DNA of 64,000 nucleotides. Source: Procambarus clarkii (lineage: Eukaryota > Arthropoda > Malacostraca > Decapoda > Cambaridae). The notes beneath the pieces are model-generated. The model searched no databases. It saw nothing but the letters and a program-made list of their open reading frames with translations, and was not told where the DNA came from. The translations under genes and the position numbers were made by a program. Below, one piece after another: positions 24,215 to 34,914 of the stretch (the stretch's first letter is position 1; every line of letters begins with the position of its first letter). The stretch covers positions 42,228,838 to 42,292,837 of the forward strand of contig NC_091176.1 in assembly GCF_040958095.1 (NCBI RefSeq), in the 5' to 3' direction.

Positions 24215-25473
24215 TGTAACGCCCAGAGAATGCACCCATGACTCACCATGGGACCGTCCTGGTAAGGTCTGCCTATGACCTCAGATTCAGCTAGAGTTAA
24301 TTGAAATATTTTCTGGCTCCACCCTGGTCAGCTTGTTCCTGTTTATGAATAATGCTAATAGTCTTGGCAAACAACTTAATGGTACATCTTGAGTGCTTTT
24401 TTGCACATCAGGGGAAGCTGATGTCTTGATGTGCTGACGAACTATTTAGGTGTGCAAAACACTTTTTCCCGTGTAGGCTGAATCAGCTGGGAACAGGACC
24501 ACAACATACTTTCCCACAACAATGTAAAATGCCCCCCCCCCCCCGCCCTGATTCTGTTGCATATATACCCGTGTATGATAGATAGGAGAAATATAGAGTG
24601 CTGGAGTGTCGGAGGCAGTGTGAGTCTGCAGGTCATCAGGCGAGCCTCAGGAGACAGAGTGAATCCACCAGACTGAGAGGCAGAGAGTGGTCTTAAGGTA
24701 ATGTGTGTGATCTTTGATACGTTTCCATGTCTGTATCATGTAACAATTGCCAGTATTGCCAGTGTCAGAGTAGGGTTATCTTATCTTGAGGTTATCTTGA
24801 GATGATTTCGGGGCTTTTTAGTGTCCCCGCGGCCCGGTCCTCGACCAGGCCTCCACCCCCAGGAAGCAGTCCGTGACAGCTGACTAACACCCAGGTACCT
24901 ATTTTACTACTAGGTAACAGGGGCATAGGGTGAAAGAAACTCTGCCCATTGTTTCTCGCCGGCGCCTGGGATCGAACCCAGAACCACAGGATCACAAGTC
25001 CAGTGTGCTGTCCGCTCGGCCGACCGGCTCCCGACCGGCTAGGGATTTATAGTTGGTGAATTTCATAATTTGTTCTCAATAAACTTATGTTAAACTTTCC
25101 GGGTGTGTCAATTGTCAGATCCTCTTATCCTCTGGATATATTTTGCTAACAACCGTCCCATAGTTACTGACAGTTAAAGAAAGCGGACTCTCCAAGTCAA
25201 GCCATCTTTCTTGCCTCATTACTTGATATAATTAATGGACAAGGCAGGATGATGGCAGTGATCTAATTAATAAGTTCCCTGGGTAGAATTTCCTTGGAAA
25301 GTTACCATTGGTTCTGGTTGTAATCATCCGTGGTACTCCATATTTCAATTCCTATTACATATCATCCAAATTACCAGAATTTCAGTAACTAATATCCTCA
25401 AAGCCTTTATCAAGTTTTATAAAGAGTTACCAAGTGCAACCAGTAGGAAGTGCTACTATACATAAGTGTTACA
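24215..25473 (+). mobile_element. solo LTR inserted between gag and protease
   Basis: A 1259-bp insertion starting TGTAACGCCC and ending GTGTTACA, flanked by the 4-bp duplication GGAG (24211-24214 and 25474-25477). Removing it and one GGAG rejoins the gag-protease frame. It has LTR-like signals, a TATATA at about 24560 and CAATAAAC at about 25076, and no internal coding region, so a solo LTR left by LTR-LTR recombination fits best. It carries a SINE. Confidence 0.85.
24776..25039 (-). mobile_element. tRNA-derived SINE inside the solo LTR
   Basis: Read on the minus strand from about 25035, it begins with a tRNA-like head that has an A-box (GGCCGAGCGG) and a B-box (GGTTCGATCCC), followed by GGCGCCGGCGAGAAACAATG. 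A non-tRNA body follows (GTTACCTAGTAGTAAAATAG, GCTTCCTGGGGGTGGAGG), and the 3' end is in ATCTTGAG repeats. Flanks TAGGGTTAT / TAGGGATTTA look like a degraded target duplication. Confidence 0.85.
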
Positions 25474-26224
25474 GGAGATTTCATATCAAATGGGAAATTA
25501 CAGTGTGCAAATGGTTTGTGGGATGATGTTGAACATTTGAGGGATACAGGAGCATCCCAATCTTTACTATTAGAGTGTTATACAATATATGCAGTCTACA
25601 GAGACTGTGGAGGCAATAATTATACAAGGCGGAATCACTGGAGATTTCCAGACTATACCCTTGAGGGAAGTAAACCTCGAGTGTGATTTTATTAAAGGCA
25701 AAAGTTTAGTAGGTGTTAGTCCTAAATTACCAGTTGCTGGCGTTGATCTAATTGTGGGGAATGATCTTGCTGGTAATCGAGTTAAAAAAGATGACCACCC
25801 AATAATGCTAATAAAGCCATAGGTGATTAGGGGACGGACAGATTCTGAGGACAAGGTAATGTACCCAGCATGTGCCGTGACCCAGTCAAAATCAGTCTGA
25901 AATATCACAAACTTCCATTAATTTAAGTTAGGAGACAAAATTAGAGGTTAACAAATCAAATAGTGAAGTGGGTCTTTGAGACACTTTTATGGCCTGCTGG
26001 AAGAGGCAGATGGGAACAGAATGAAGAGCACCTAAACCAAACCACCTAGGGAAGGGGGTAAGGGAGATTGGAGTCCAATTACCTCATCTGGCTCTTCAGA
26101 TTTGAGATCAAAATCAAATTTTAGTCATTAGCAAAGAACTGGCCCTACTTTGACTGACTTGCATAATAAGGTAGCAACTGAACTAGAGGCAAAATCGGAG
26201 GCCATGACTTATTACTACAGTAAA
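25474..26224 (+). pseudogene. pol: Gmr1-like protease and following linker
   Basis: The aspartic protease active site is RDTGASQS at about 25540-25565, and the C-terminal segment VDLIVGNDLAGNRV lies at about 25742-25785. They are in different frames (a shift near 25580), so the gene is broken. The DTG-(~65 residues)-GNDLAG layout matches the second element at 54980-58141. From 25823 to about 26224 the sequence is a decayed linker toward the integrase with no long ORF. Confidence 0.78.
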
Positions 26225-27008
26225 GAGGTGTTGATGCGGAAGTGGAGACCTAGGAGCTAACCTGTGTCACACACTTGGGAGGTAGTTAATCAAGTAGTCC
26301 TACCGAGGGGTTATAGAGAAAAGGTGTTAAGTGTAGCCCATGATTTACAAATAGGCGGTCATCAGGGTATTGCAAAAACATATAATAAAGTATGCAAGTA
26401 TTTTACCTGTCTTGGATTAAAGAAAGATGTCATCCAGTATTGTAATGAATGTCCAGTATGTGTAAAAACTGCCAAACCAAACCAGGTAATACCAAAAGCT
26501 TCTTTACAGCCAATTGTGATTGCTGAGTAACTCTTTACCAATATTAACATTGATGTAGTAGACCCATTTCCTAGAACCAAGAGTGGTAATATGTATATCA
26601 TCACCATGATGTGTCAGACTACATGCTTTCCTGAGGCATTCCCCGTGAGAAATGCTACAACGAAAGTGGTAGTAAGGCACATAATGAAATTTTGTATTAT
26701 TTTTGATCTACTAAAAGTAATACAGACAGATAATGGGGCAAATATCACTTCCACAGGTTTTCAGCAGTTTTGTGAGGAGTTTGGCATCCTCCATAAGACA
26801 TCCACTACTTACCATCCTGAGAGCCAAGGTGCTTTGGAAAGGATGTATCATACCTTAAACAAGTGCTGAGAACATTTTGCAGGGAAACTGGCAGAGACTG
26901 GGATGATGGTCTTCGACTGATGCTCATGGCACTGAGGGATACTTATCAGGAGTCCCTGGGGTGTTCACCCAATTCATTAGTTTTTGGGCATGAGGTGAGA
27001 AACACACT
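26225..27008 (+). pseudogene. pol: Gmr1-like integrase, first part
   Basis: The HHCC zinc region (VAHDLQIGGHQ ... CNECPVC, about 26335-26465) and the DDE core (IDVVDPF, QTDNGANI at about 26725, E in GALERMYH at about 26835) are recognisable. A TAA at 26528-26530 lies just before the core, and a frameshift near 26865 moves the end of the core to the frame starting at 26863. The domain is cut at 27008 by a SINE and continues at 27303. It sits upstream of the RT, which defines the Gmr1-type order. Confidence 0.85.
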
Positions 27009-27302
27009 GGGGCCGGTGGCTGAACGGACAGCACGCTGGACGCATGATCCTGTGGTCCCGGGTTCGATCCCGGGCGCCGCCGAGAAACAATGGGTCGAGT
27101 TTCGTTCACAATATGGCCCTGTTACCTAGCAGTAAATAGGTACCGGGGAGTTTGTCAGCTGTCACAGGCTGCTTCCTAGGGAGGGAGTGTGTGTGTGTGT
27201 GTGTGGTGTTGAAAAAAAATAGTAGTTAGTAACAGTTGAGAGGCGGGCCGAAAGAGCAGAGCTCAACCCCCGCAAGCACAACTAGGTGAATACAACTAGA
27301 TG
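27009..27302 (+). mobile_element. tRNA-derived SINE inside the integrase
   Basis: The head resembles a tRNA (A-box TGGCTGAACGG, B-box GGTTCGATCCC, then GGCGCCGCCGAGAAACAATG). The body contains GTTACCTAGCAGTAAATAGG and GCTTCCTAGGGAGGG, a (GT)n stretch, and a tail of ACAACTAGGTGAATACAACT. Flanking AACACACT (27001-27008) and AATACACT (27303-27310) form the target duplication, with one difference. Same family as 24776-25039. Confidence 0.88.
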
Positions 27303-27839
27303 AATACACTAATGATCTTAAGAGATAAGTTGGTGGGAAGTCCGAAGAGTGTTGCCTAGGTAGGTTGTATTGATAACTTACAACAAAAGTTAAACATAAA
27401 TAGGGCTAAAGCCTTGAGTCATATTAAAGAAGCTCAAGGCAAAATGAAGGCACAATATGATAAAAGACAAAGCAACGACATTTTGAGGCAGGTGATAAAG
27501 TGGTGGTACTAATGGCACGACAGGGACCAACATTGTTGCATAGGTTCCAAGGTCGCTACACAGTGAGTGATAAAGAAACTCAGTCCCACCAATTATGTAA
27601 TCCAGACACCTGATCTCAAGAAAAAGGAACAAGAAATACATGTAAATAGAATGAAACTAACACAGAAGGGAACTACCAATACCAACCAGGTGCTTAGTGT
27701 AACCCATGTGGACGAGAATAGTGGGGTTTGTGATTTTGATAATGTACCTAATGCTCATGTACCTTATTTTAGCAATGGGGAGTGGTTGGCTAACATCCAG
27801 AAGTTGGTGGAACATTTGTCATCAGAGCAGATGTAGCAC
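27303..27839 (+). pseudogene. pol: Gmr1-like integrase C-terminus and linker to RT
   Basis: The integrase resumes after the SINE and includes a helical segment (KAQYDKRQSN, about 27447), a GPY/F-like segment (RFQGRYTV, about 27541) and VIQTPDLKKK (27596). These are in different frames. The segment 27567-27836 is a short acidic linker leading to the RT region, with a stop near 27837. Confidence 0.7.
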
Positions 27840-28369
27840 TTGGAGCAGTTGCTGACCTCTCATGTAGACATCTTTGGCGATATTCCCACCCAGACTACAG
27901 TTATTCACCACGACATCGAGGTGACAGACACCCAACAAGTCAGGTCACACCCATATATAGTCAACCCTGCAAAGTTGAATCTCATCCGGAAAGAAGTTGA
28001 CTACATGCTTCAACATGGATTGGTGAGACCTAGCAGCAGCAGCTGGAGTAGTCCTTGTATTTAATTCCAAAGAAAGATGGAACTCACAGGTTGTTATTGA
28101 TTACAAATAAATAAATGTAATGATTTTTGATAATAATTTTCCAATACCTAGATTAGATGATTGCATAGACAGTGTTGGTAAAGAGAAGTTTTTAACCAAA
28201 CTAGATTTGTCAAAAGGGTACTGGCAAATTCCTTTAACACCAAGAGCACGGGAGATGAGTGCATTTGTAACTGCAGTTTCGTTGTATGAGTTCACTGTAA
28301 TGCCTTTTGTGGTGAAAAATGCCCCAGCAACTTTCCAGCGTCTTATGAACTTAAATTTAAACGACATAC
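27840..28369 (+). pseudogene. pol: Gmr1-like reverse transcriptase, N-terminal part
   Basis: RT fingers and palm are recognisable: VDYMLQHGLVRPSSSSWSSP at about 27989, PIPRLDDCIDSVG at about 28142, and KLDLSKGYWQIPL (the first catalytic Asp) at about 28198. VMPFVVKNAPATFQRLMN follows at about 28300. A frame change and a stop lie near 28062-28110. The domain is cut at 28369 by a 4.1-kb insertion exactly before the catalytic YLDD-like box, which reappears at 32500. Confidence 0.85.
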
Positions 28370-31300
28370 TGTGAGATTTTTTCTACGCCTACCTCCCTTA
28401 GGAGGTGGACTACAAGTTTAAAGGCTGCTCACGGCAGTTAAGCATGAGTCCAATAGTAAAAGGAAAAGTGGGAGCAAACCGCCAGGCCTCCACCACCAAG
28501 GGTGAAAACCTGTCCACAATAGGCCGCTGGCTCCTCCTAGTTAAACAGGACGTTAAAACTAATAAAGGGTAACCGACGGGTTCTCACAATCAAATATTTA
28601 TATATGATGTGGCGCTATGAATTGGAATTCGAATTCCCAAAGACAGCCGTCATATCAAGATCACATCAACATTCAATCGTATAAAGCAGAACATGGGTGG
28701 AAAAGAATGGTTGAAGGGTTGACATCAAAGACCGTTTTCTATAACATAACAATTTATTAATAACAAGAGACTAAACTACTACATTACCGAGTTTACGTTA
28801 CGTTAATGTCCATCCAGTGGCACGATAACAAACAGCTAAATAGCAACCCTTGCTGTGCGGCTGCATACTGAACTAACCTGACCACAGGTGTGCCCACTGA
28901 TGACGCAATATTGCAAATCAAAAAATTATCACAGACTATGTTACACCACAGCGAGTGGTTACGTTATTGTCCATCCAGTGGCAATTGCAACACAGCTATT
29001 CAACAGCCCCTCGAGAAATGACAGCAGGCTCCAACCTGCTGACACTTCGGCCTGACAAGTGAACTAACTGAACAATGATGCCCACTGATGACGCAAGCAT
29101 GCAATCAATAGTGTCACGGCTTCCCTGACAGCTACTCTAATCACAAGCTTAAGGGTCCTCCTTCCAAACAGGAGTGACTCCGTAACTAGGCGGGTAGTCC
29201 AACAGTGACTCCCCCTATCACACCAAATGTGAACACTCTTTGCAACTCCCTACAAGAAGTTGCACTGTAAACAGTAAACAAAGTCAGGCAAGGTGGGATT
29301 CTAGAACACAGTTCCAGTAATCCCTAAGTTACTCTACTCTCGTCACCAGACGATAAACAAAAGATATTGCTTTAATCAATTACCAAAATGATTATGTGAT
29401 TAATTACGTTAATTGACTGATCACAGCAGTCAGCAACAAAGTACGACGGTAATCACAAACAATTGTCTCTCATAGACAACAACATGATGGTACTCTACGT
29501 TAATCATTAACACTTGTCTCTCTTAACACAAGTCATCTTGTTAACAATAACTCAAAACTCTTATATTACATCACACTTGGCTCCTTGCAAGTATTCAGTG
29601 AGTAATTCTTAATTAAGGTCAAACGGACAACTAATTACATCCCCATTGAGTTACGATAACTAAGCCTACCCTAACTTGGTAGCTTCTCAACAGTCTGTGT
29701 CAAAATTTTACTTTACTGAGCGTTAATACCCTAATTAACTCCGAGCAATTAATTAACTGTCACCAGGGCCGATAATTAATCATACATAAATATGTCTCAC
29801 TCCGCACTGCCTAAGCAGGTCTCATCAATCACTGTGAATTCACGGGAGAGGAGTTAATTACCCTAATTAACATGAGTGCAATTAATCCACTGTCCTCAGA
29901 CAGGATATGATTAATATAACGAGTTATGCTAGCTCCATGACCTCGCTTTACCGAGTCATCTGAGTCCTCAAGACTCCAGACGTTAATTACTCCACTAATT
30001 ATCATGAGCCACTAATTGCTATACCCCAGAAAGGTAATTAGTCCCGAGCAAATTCCGTTAACACAAATACTGACAGACTCTGACAGATCCTCTCCCACTA
30101 CGTGAATTCATGATGAGAAGGCTAATTACATAATTAGCTAGAGTGGTCAATTAGTTGTCACACGGACAATTAATTGCACCCGAGACGTATCTCACTCAAG
30201 CTCAACACTGTTCTCCCATAACAGCTCTCACTCACTCAACAATAAGTGTGCACCCCTTATTCCGTTAATTACCCCTTTAATTAACTCACTGAATCCTTAA
30301 GTCCTCAACGCAACCTAAAGAACAAAGTAACCCCAGTGTTACATAGGTCACACTTACTACGGCATGCATAACAACACAAATGCACTGCCTACATACGGTT
30401 GCGGCTACTGCAACTCGTTAATTACTGTGCCCACACAGTAATGACACACGGTTTGGCAACAACAAGAGTATACCAATATTACTGGCCCCCTTATCTTGCA
30501 ACCGTTGCAAAGGACTACTGTGAGCACACACTTACCTCAGCAAGGCAATTAACAAATCAATTGCCTGCTCTCATTAAGTACTGTGAATTCCACTGAATAA
30601 TCATAGAGGTCCCTTAAACCCTCAACACAGCTCCTATGGCAGTAATATTGTATATCTGATAACAACACTGCACAAACCTACAGCATAATGATGCCGTCAG
30701 CATACCCCACATGCTAATGACATCATTAGGCAATCAGTCAGCAATCACATCTACTGACTCACCACACAACACAGTACATAAAAACATGCAAATGAACACA
30801 TAGAAATGGCATTCACATAATCAATGAAAATTATAACACCAGATAAATGTATCCCTAACTACACAGACCTCAGGGTATCCACTGACATCCCTGCAACACT
30901 GGCCTGCCTACCTCTGCAATGATTATAATTTTACATGCTGGTACTCCATAGCACTAATCCAGTCTGACCGATTATATAGAATCGACAACTGGATCATTTA
31001 TATGGTAAATCTCAACACTGACCGGTTACATACCCGAGTCAGTTTACACACTTATATATAACTATATATATCTACAGTGTGGTACCGTGTACAACATCCA
31101 TCTCCAGGTACCGCCCTACCAGTCACCTGGACGTGCCACTGACAGCTGTCTCTCAGCTGCTTCCCTCCTGGCAGGGCTATGGGACAACACAGCTTTTACC
31201 GGAATTTCCACCGGTTCTCAACACACTGTTACACAATGATAATTGTACTCACATTCCTTTAAATCCTCCACAATCCTATCCCTGGTCACTACCTCTCTGG

Positions 31301-32499
31301 CTGTAAACACCTAGCTCGCTCCTCGTGCGAGGTGTGGCCCTAGAATGTCCAGGGAAGTTGGCCAAAACATGTGGCCACCTCGTGGCCCTAGGGGTGGCCA
31401 CGGGTAGCGCATGACGACACAGCACCCCACCCGAGCTGAGCTGGTGCGCGGGGTGGGGTGGGGTTTGGCCGCGCAGGTGACCTGGGGGGTGCCCCCTCCC
31501 CCTGGCGGCTGGCCAAGGTGGGCGGCTGGCCAAGGTGGGCGGCCTGGGGTGGCCCCCGACTGGCTGGCTGGCTGGCGCCCAACGGCATACACACGTGGAT
31601 GGGAGATCACTTTACACCCCATCATACCAGCATGCTCGCTTGTACACGTGGGCGACAATGGCCGGCAGCATCACCACATGGCAGACTGGCTAGGTGGAAT
31701 TCAAAGTCCAACAGGGGCCTGTAATATCACCCTCAATTACACTGCCCATATTCCACCAATTGTCCATCAACACTAGACAGGTTATTCGAACCACCTGTTG
31801 CACCATGAGGCTCTGCCAGCTGCCTCATGGGTGCCCACTGTCTCTGAGGCTTTTTTACTGGTCCTTCCGTACCTCATCGGCCCCAATTTCATGCAAATTG
31901 CACCTACACCCAGCTACGTCTTGCTCCAGCACGCTGCCCGGCTCAAACTGACTATTTGGCGGGCTAAGGGAACTCAAAATGCCCATCTCTCCCCCCTACC
32001 TTGTCTTGACCAATCAGCACAAAGCCGGCACAACTCCATGGTGCCGCTTCCAATCACAGCTGTTCGCGCCAAAAATCAGTTAGGAGTAGAGATGCCTAAA
32101 CCAATCACAGGCCTCCCTCACCCTCAGGCATCCCGCGTCGTCACAAGGAGGGGGAGGCCTAAAGACAGTGGCGCAATGTCTCACGTGGTGGGGGGGGGGG
32201 GGGGCAACGTTCACCCCTCTGTCCTTCCCCCGTCTAACGGTTATAGACAAGTATACTCCCACACTGCTCACTTCCAACTCCCATCCTATTTCACAGAAAC
32301 AGGACAATTTCTGTAATTCTCTCTACAGAGCAATCACAGACTTCTGACTAGCCTTAAATGATAGTCCATGTCAAGAGCTTTCATCCAACACCCCACAAGT
32401 GTATGTTAGTTTGAAAACTTCTTGACTAGAGTCCCTAGAGCGACTAGCCTAATCTAGAAAACTATGAAAGCTAGCTGAGGGAATCTACATTCCCTCACA
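28370..32499 (+). mobile_element. 4.1-kb LTR-like insertion in the RT (probable long solo LTR)
   Basis: It begins TGTGAGATTTTTTC and ends ATTCCCTCACA, so its ends are TGTGAG/CTCACA. It is flanked by the 5-bp duplication CATAC (28365-28369 and 32500-32504). Removing it rejoins the RT codons across the catalytic box. No protein domain is visible. A diverged ~155-bp tandem pair containing GTCCATCCAGTGGCA occurs at about 28805-28960 and 28961-29110. TATATATA lies at about 31060, and a GC-rich island spans 31290-31700. I saw no second LTR or gag/pol, so a solo LTR or a non-autonomous LTR element fits. The size is large for a solo LTR. ORFs at 31079-32316 are unsupported. Confidence 0.72.
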
Positions 32500-32567
32500 C
32501 ATACCACAATGTAGAGCTTACTTGGATATATTGTAATTTATCACAATAATTGGGAGGACCATATGCA
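32500..32567 (+). pseudogene. pol: Gmr1-like RT catalytic-box fragment
   Basis: A short piece of RT between two insertions, encoding a decayed AYLD-box (about 32517-32530) followed by residues that end at CCATATGCA. It joins 28369 on the left and 32766 on the right when both insertions are removed. The second Asp of the box is lost. Confidence 0.75.
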
Positions 32568-32765
32568 TATGTTGACCAGACCACACACTAGAAGTTGAAG
32601 GGACGACGACGTTTCGGTCCGTCCTGGACCATTCTCAAGTCGATTGTGGAGTCGATCCCACAATCGACTTGAGAATGGTCCAGGACGGACCGAAACGTCG
32701 TCGTCCCTTCAACTTCTAGTGTGTGGTCTGGTCAACATACTTCAGCCACGTTATTGTGACTCGTC
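32568..32765 (+). mobile_element. foldback element with 82-bp perfect arms
   Basis: A 198-bp insertion flanked by the 10-bp duplication ACCATATGCA (32558-32567 and 32766-32775). The left arm 32568-32649 and right arm 32658-32739 are reverse complements over 82 bp with an 8-base spacer, and a 26-bp tail follows (CACGTTATTGTGACTCGTC). Each arm contains GACCGAAACGTCG, and the right arm reads TTGAGAA-T-GGTCC...GGACC-GAAA, a hammerhead-like core. It looks like a head-to-head dimer of a retroelement 3' end. Confidence 0.85.
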
Positions 32766-33709
32766 ACCATATGCAAAGTTTAGCCTAACTATTAAAAAGA
32801 TTAGAAGAGGCTAATTTAACTGTAAACTTACACAAATGTACATTTGCCAGAACTAGTATTTCTTACTTAGGATATGAAGTGGGAAATGTGAAGGTGTTAC
32901 CACTCAAAATTAAAATAAATGATATATTAGAGTATCCAGTGTTGACTAGCAAGAGGAAGGTGCAAAGGTATCTAGGTATGTGTGCTTATTATAGAAAGTT
33001 CTGTAAAAATTTGGCAGCAATTGCAGCTCCTCTGACAAAACTTCCTATGTAAATATGTGAAATTTAAATGGTCTCTGGAATGTCAGGATGCATTTACTAA
33101 ATTAAAAGGAATGTTGTCACCTGGTCCAGTGTTAGCGACTCTTGACTAAGCCCTTCAGACTATATATAGATGCTTCGGACTGGGGTGCTGGTTCTGAAAT
33201 AATGCAAGAGGATGATGAGGGTATTAATTTTCCAATACATTATTATTCTAAAAAGTTTACTAAATGTCTACAGAATTACTCCATAGTAGAGAAAGAAACT
33301 TAGTCATTATTACTAGCTGTTAAAAAAATTGACATTTATGTGTCAGCCAATACTGTTAAAGTGTTTACTGACCACAACTCTTTAATATTTATTGCTAGCA
33401 TGAAGAATTCCAATCAGAGGTTATTAAGGTGGTCTCAATTGTTGGAAGAGTACAATCTGGTCATCAAACATATTCCTGGAAAATTAAATGTGGTAGCAGT
33501 TGCACTTTCTAGATTGTCTAAACCTAGAATGACTTTGGGTTGTACCACTGCACAGAGATGTATATATTATTGTGTATCTGTTGTTCGTTATATATCATTT
33601 ACTGTTTGTTTAACATTATTATAAAATCTGTTTGAGGTGTTGAACCTATGTGAAAAAAAAAATAATTCATTTATGAACTTCTCATTTTTTCATCACATTT
33701 TAGAAGGGA
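32766..33709 (+). pseudogene. pol: Gmr1-like RT C-terminus and RNase H
   Basis: RT thumb motifs (LLKRLEEANLTVNLHKC, SYLGYEVG at about 32865, RYLGMCAYYRKF at about 32967) are followed by RNase H: LYIDASDWGAG at about 33163, KKFTKCLQNYSIVEKET with a TAG at 33301, VFTDHNSL at about 33361, and IPGKLNVVAVALSRL at about 33472. Several frameshifts and stops separate these. This is the last coding region. 33625-33701 is non-coding and ends in a polypurine stretch AGAAGGGA (33702-33709) directly before the 3' LTR. That places RNase H, not integrase, at the 3' end of pol. Confidence 0.85.
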
Positions 33710-34914
33710 TGTTACGAACCTTACTTCCTGTGTAGGTTAGTTCATAATATAAACTAGCTGTACCCGGCCACGCGTTGCTGTGACACAGCAACGCATGTTT
33801 GTTGCCAAGCCACAGCAACCTTCCCCTTTCTCCCAGTCCTTCCCCACCATTTCCCCCACCCCCATCCCCTGGTCCTCCCAACCATTCACCACTCCCCCAT
33901 CCCCTCGTCCTCCCCAACATTTCCCCCCTTCTCCGTCCCTTTGACCTTCCCACCATCCCCCACTCCACTGTCCCCTCATTCTCCTAATCATTCCCCACTC
34001 CACCGTCCCCTCGTCCTCCCTACCATTCCCCCTCTCCCTCGTCCGATGCATTCACAAATGATCTGATGTTCCCATCACTGAAATATAAGAAAAACAGTTA
34101 AAAAACGAAAAGAAAAACAATGAAAAAATATAAAAATAAACTATACTCACGATATGAACTCTATGGTAAACAACACAGCTCAATTCCAATGCAATGTCAC
34201 ACAAAATAAATAAATCAAAATCAAAATAAATTGAAATCTATAGAAATTTATTTTATCAATGCAATCGGAAACACTGAAATGGAATCGTAACATATATAGA
34301 ATAGCTTGTGTTGCTATTACGAGCAACAGATGGCTCTGTTTTTAAAAAACAACATGTTTTTACCTGTCACGGGTGTGGCAGCTATATAGTAGGTAAATAA
34401 AAACGCATGCATATTCGAATAGAACGTTTTGTCAAATTTTCAAAACAATCGGTGAAGAACTTTAAAAATTTACAGTGTCTGTTGCTCTTACATCCAACAG
34501 ATGGCACTGTATTTCAAAACGCGCATGTTTTTTCTTGTCACTGGTGTAGAATGTATATAGTAGGCATATAAAAACACGCGCCTATTCGAATGCAACGTTG
34601 TGGCAAAATTTCAAAGCAATTGGTAAAGAGGTTTCGAAGATTTACCTCACATGAAAAACACAGTTGTTAAAAAAAGCATGTTTTTCCCATCACAGACGTG
34701 ACATTTATATACTATGTATATTGAATCCCACTATTGTATGAATTTTCATAATTTTCACACAAATACTGTGTGAAAATTTCAAAGCAATCGGTGAAGAACT
34801 TTCTGAGATTAACGACTTAGAGGAAACGAACATTTACATTTATATTTACATAGATTGTTGGTATATACATTGGAGAATGTTAAAAGCCATGATCACATAC
34901 CCATAGACGTGACA
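33710..34914 (+). repeat. Gmr1-like element 3' LTR, shortened and Helitron-split
   Basis: It starts TGTTACGAACC after a polypurine tract and ends ATAGACGTGACA before the CTTGC target duplication. Its own sequence is only about 44 bp (33710-33753) plus 60 bp (34855-34914). Compared with the 1094-bp 5' LTR it lacks about 950 bp between GAATGTT and AAAAGCC. A Helitron occupies the middle. Confidence 0.8.
33754..34854 (-). mobile_element. non-autonomous Helitron
   Basis: On the minus strand this 1101-bp insert starts with TC (34854) and ends with CTAG (33754). A perfect 10-bp hairpin (GCGTTGCTGT / ACAGCAACGC, loop GAC; 33772-33794) lies 14 bases before the CTAG end. It sits between A and T of the host LTR with no target duplication. 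The uninterrupted site AATAAATTGTTGG is visible in the 5' LTR near 21376-21390. These are the defining Helitron features. Inside are about three diverged ~165-bp tandem segments (about 34355, 34523 and 34678, each with CATGTTTTT ... AATCGGTGAAGA) and a C-rich tract (33820-34045). No Rep/helicase ORF is present. Confidence 0.9.

Larger units (their letters stand above)
21338..34914 (+). mobile_element. Gmr1-like Ty3/Gypsy element, decayed and multiply interrupted
   Basis: The 5' LTR is 21338-22431 and the 3' LTR 33710-34914 (short, with a Helitron inside). The element sits in the 21-bp minisatellite with a 5-bp target duplication CTTGC. Reading through, the order is gag (22822-24214), protease (25474-25822), integrase (about 26225-27008 and 27303-27650), RT (27840-28369, 32500-32567, 32766-33050) and RNase H (about 33060-33540). 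Integrase before RT is the order described for Gmr1 elements, unlike other Ty3/Gypsy elements. The gag has SCAN-like features that also fit this group. Five later insertions account for much of the 13.6 kb: a solo LTR with a SINE, another SINE, a 4.1-kb LTR-like insert, a foldback and a Helitron. Many stops and frameshifts show it is dead. Confidence 0.9.

Noticed and set aside
24960-27080. Possible tRNA genes (A- and B-boxes near 25020 minus and 27012 plus)
   Set aside because: Both are the heads of SINEs with the same non-tRNA body and, for one, a clear target duplication. They are not standing tRNA genes.
31079-32316. Overlapping ORFs of 85-172 codons in the GC-rich island
   Set aside because: No domain, both strands open because of base composition, and they lie inside an LTR-like insertion.
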